Positions 62,130-64,000 of a stretch of DNA of 64,000 bases are shown piece after piece. The stretch is from Gibbula magus (taxonomy: Eukaryota; Mollusca; Gastropoda; Trochida; Trochidae). The notes under the pieces were generated by a model. That model worked only from the letters and a program-made list of their open reading frames with translations, had not been told where the DNA came from and ran no database searches. The position numbers were made by a program, and so were the translations under genes. Location of the stretch: NCBI GenBank assembly GCA_936450465.1, contig OW388293.1, positions 24,267,860 through 24,331,859 on the forward strand. Direction: 5' to 3'. Each line of letters starts with the position of its first letter. Position 1 is the stretch's first letter.

Positions 62130-62960
62130 GAGCCTTTCCAACTGGAGAAGAAGATTGAAATAGGTTTTTAGGTCAGGACCCCTGGGACACACATTTGGGG
62201 TCACAGGGTCATCAAATCTACAATTTAGAATCCTAATTGGCCAAAGAGTCTGTAGCCGTCTAGATTTTTTCTTTCTGAAGAAGAAGATGAAAATACGTTT
62301 TTAGTTTATGGCCTGTGAGGGCTTTATTTGGGGCCACAGGGTCATCAAATCTATAATTTAAAATCTCAATCTCAAACAGTCTGCACACAATATTACAGTC
62401 TACTAGATATTTTTTGTTTTGCAGAAGAAGATGAAAATAAGTTTTAGGTCATGACCTGTGAGGCCCTTATTTGGGGCCCTATGGTCACCAAATCTACAAT
62501 TTAAAATCTCCATTTAACTAAAGATTCTGCACACAATATTACAGCCTTCTAGGTATATTTATTCTTGAGAAGAAGATGGAAATAGGCTTTTAGGTCATGG
62601 CCTGTGAGGCATTTTTACGGGTCCAAGGATCACTAAATCTACAATTTAGAATCCCCATTGGCTAAAGAGTCTGCATACAATATTACATCCTTCTAGGTAT
62701 ATTTGTTCTGGAGAAGAGGATGAAAATAGGATTTTAGGTCATGGCCTGTGAGGCCCCAGGGTCACCAAATCTACAATTTAGAATCCCCATTGGCCAAGGA
62801 GTCTGCACATAAAATTTCACCTCTCTAGAGTTATTGGTTCTGGAGAAGAAGTCGAAAAAGCAAAAAGTTTACAAACGGATGAATGGACGCCGGATGCCAT
62901 GCCATGCCATGCCATAAACCCATCGGGGCTTTCAAGCTTGATGAGCTAAAAATCACCAAG
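62130..62960. repeat. Degenerate tandem repeat of about 145 bp, block 2
   Basis: About five more diverged units of the same family (gagaagaagatgaaaatagg, ggtcaccaaatctacaattt, agtctgcacacaatattaca). It ends with a gccatgccatgcc run, then aaacccatcggggctttcaa and gatgagctaaaa, parallel to the end of block 1. Confidence 0.85.
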
Positions 62961-64000
62961 CAGTTAATGACTGGAAGGAAATCACTGTCAGTCCATGACT
63001 TACTGACATGTTTAACCCTTACGATGCGTATATATATTTTACCAATTTTAGCTCCTGTGGCGGAATTTACAGGCTCGCAGCTCGCAGCAGTAGTTTGGGC
63101 TTTGGCACTAACTAGCTCTGCTGGCGGAATTTCCAGGCGGCGATTCCGGTACCGTTTTTACAAAATATACCGCATCTACATGGCGAATAAGGACTATATA
63201 CGGGCGTTCAATACAAATTCAAGTAGCGACACCCGTACACAAATGGCTAATTCACACCCGAAACTTTGAATGAATTTTCTATGTTTTTTCGTTTTTATTC
63301 TATTACTTTCGAAAGATTGTCTTTAATTCGGGCCTCGTAACATCATAAATACGAAATATATATATTTATATACGGAATTGAAGACAAGATGTCTAGCTTC
63401 ACAATGATATAAAAATTATTAGAATGCGACCTTTGGTTATAATTCTATAGCTATGTAAAGTTTGTCTTTATTTCCACCAATAAAATCGTAAATACTTACA
63501 ACATGTATGCGGCATTGCGAACGGTCGTTCATCGCACTTTTCCAAGAAATCATAATCTCGAACCAGTTGACAAATAAGCACATGTCAACCCTAATATGGT
63601 TATGTTGTTTTACCTTTCAAATAAAAGCTAACCTTGAACCATAACTGATGAAAATATGTTGATTAGTTTGTGTGCCGTTTGGTTTCACATGCCTCTCAGA
63701 AAGGTAAAATTGTATCTTTATTTCTGTGAATAAATAAGCGCATTTTATATAGAATAAAAGATTATTCTTTTTGGTTATTGTGATATAAAAATCATGAAAA
63801 TGCATTCAGTATTTTAGCCGTGATAAATGTGTAGCAAGTTGTGAAAATCGCCGATTGTTAAAGGGATTGTCGGTGTAAACGAGCCCTTTTCCAAGGCGCT
63901 TGCTGTGTCTTTATTATTTTTTTGACATTTGCTAATTTTATATGGGAATGTAGTCCATTCCTTTTTATTTTGCCGTATTTTTTTTTAAAAACAAACAATT
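62961..64000. other. Intergenic DNA to the window end
   Basis: No confirmed gene. The stretch 63050-63270 is more GC-rich and includes ATGGCGAATAAGGAC at 63180, opening a 29-codon frame (MANKDYIRAFNTNSSSDTRT) to TGA at 63269. It could be a first exon but nothing supports it further. The rest is AT-rich. Confidence 0.35.

Noticed and set aside
62883..63269. 128-codon open frame near the right end
   Set aside because: Its first third is the tail of the 145 bp-type repeat block, and the remainder shows no domain. Only the last part is mentioned, as a weak exon possibility.

Overview
The window looks like a piece of an animal nuclear genome, most probably a marine invertebrate and perhaps a mollusc. 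The background is AT-rich, host genes are split into short exons with canonical GT-AG junctions, and the repeats are of types common in such genomes: a DIRS retrotransposon, a Helitron with an endonuclease tail, tRNA-derived SINEs, foldback MITEs and several tandem arrays. There is no bacterial-style operon, rRNA or CRISPR array. The assignment to molluscs is an inference from repeat style, not from a marker gene.

Left part (1-15.7 kb). A complete DIRS-like retrotransposon (about 12-6176) has Gag-like, RT-RNase H and tyrosine-recombinase reading frames, inverted terminal repeats, and an internal complementary region that defines both its ends. It sits in the same orientation as, and just upstream of, four exons (6551-9491, + strand) that form the 3' end of CYB5R4 (cytochrome b5 reductase 4). 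It therefore probably lies inside an intron of that gene. The CYB5R4 introns carry a tRNA-derived SINE and a 19-20 bp minisatellite. Downstream is a 1425 bp non-autonomous DNA transposon (11280-12704) with a 6 bp target duplication.

Middle part (15.7-52 kb). Two large tandem arrays dominate. One is a 109 bp satellite of about 31 monomers (about 15775-19165) with higher-order organisation. The other is an 18 bp minisatellite of about 270 units (about 21569-26481) with an 1874 bp higher-order period. The minisatellite consensus is free of stops in all six frames, so its very long open frames are not taken as genes. The rest is AT-rich intergenic DNA with small foldback elements, fragments of non-LTR retrotransposons, a second SINE, two clusters of CRE-like TGACGTCA sites, and a few possible exons of unrecognised genes.

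Right part (52-64 kb). A single uninterrupted minus-strand gene (52182-58964, 2260 aa) encodes a Helitron/Helentron protein: cysteine-protease-like region, zinc-finger region, HUH Rep nuclease, PIF1-type helicase and C-terminal endonuclease-like domain. A 9 bp stem-loop lies just past its stop codon. Two blocks of a degenerate repeat of about 145 bp follow (59.46-61.32 kb and 62.13-62.96 kb).

The only confidently recognised host gene is CYB5R4. The most notable items are the two apparently intact mobile elements and the two hierarchically amplified tandem arrays.
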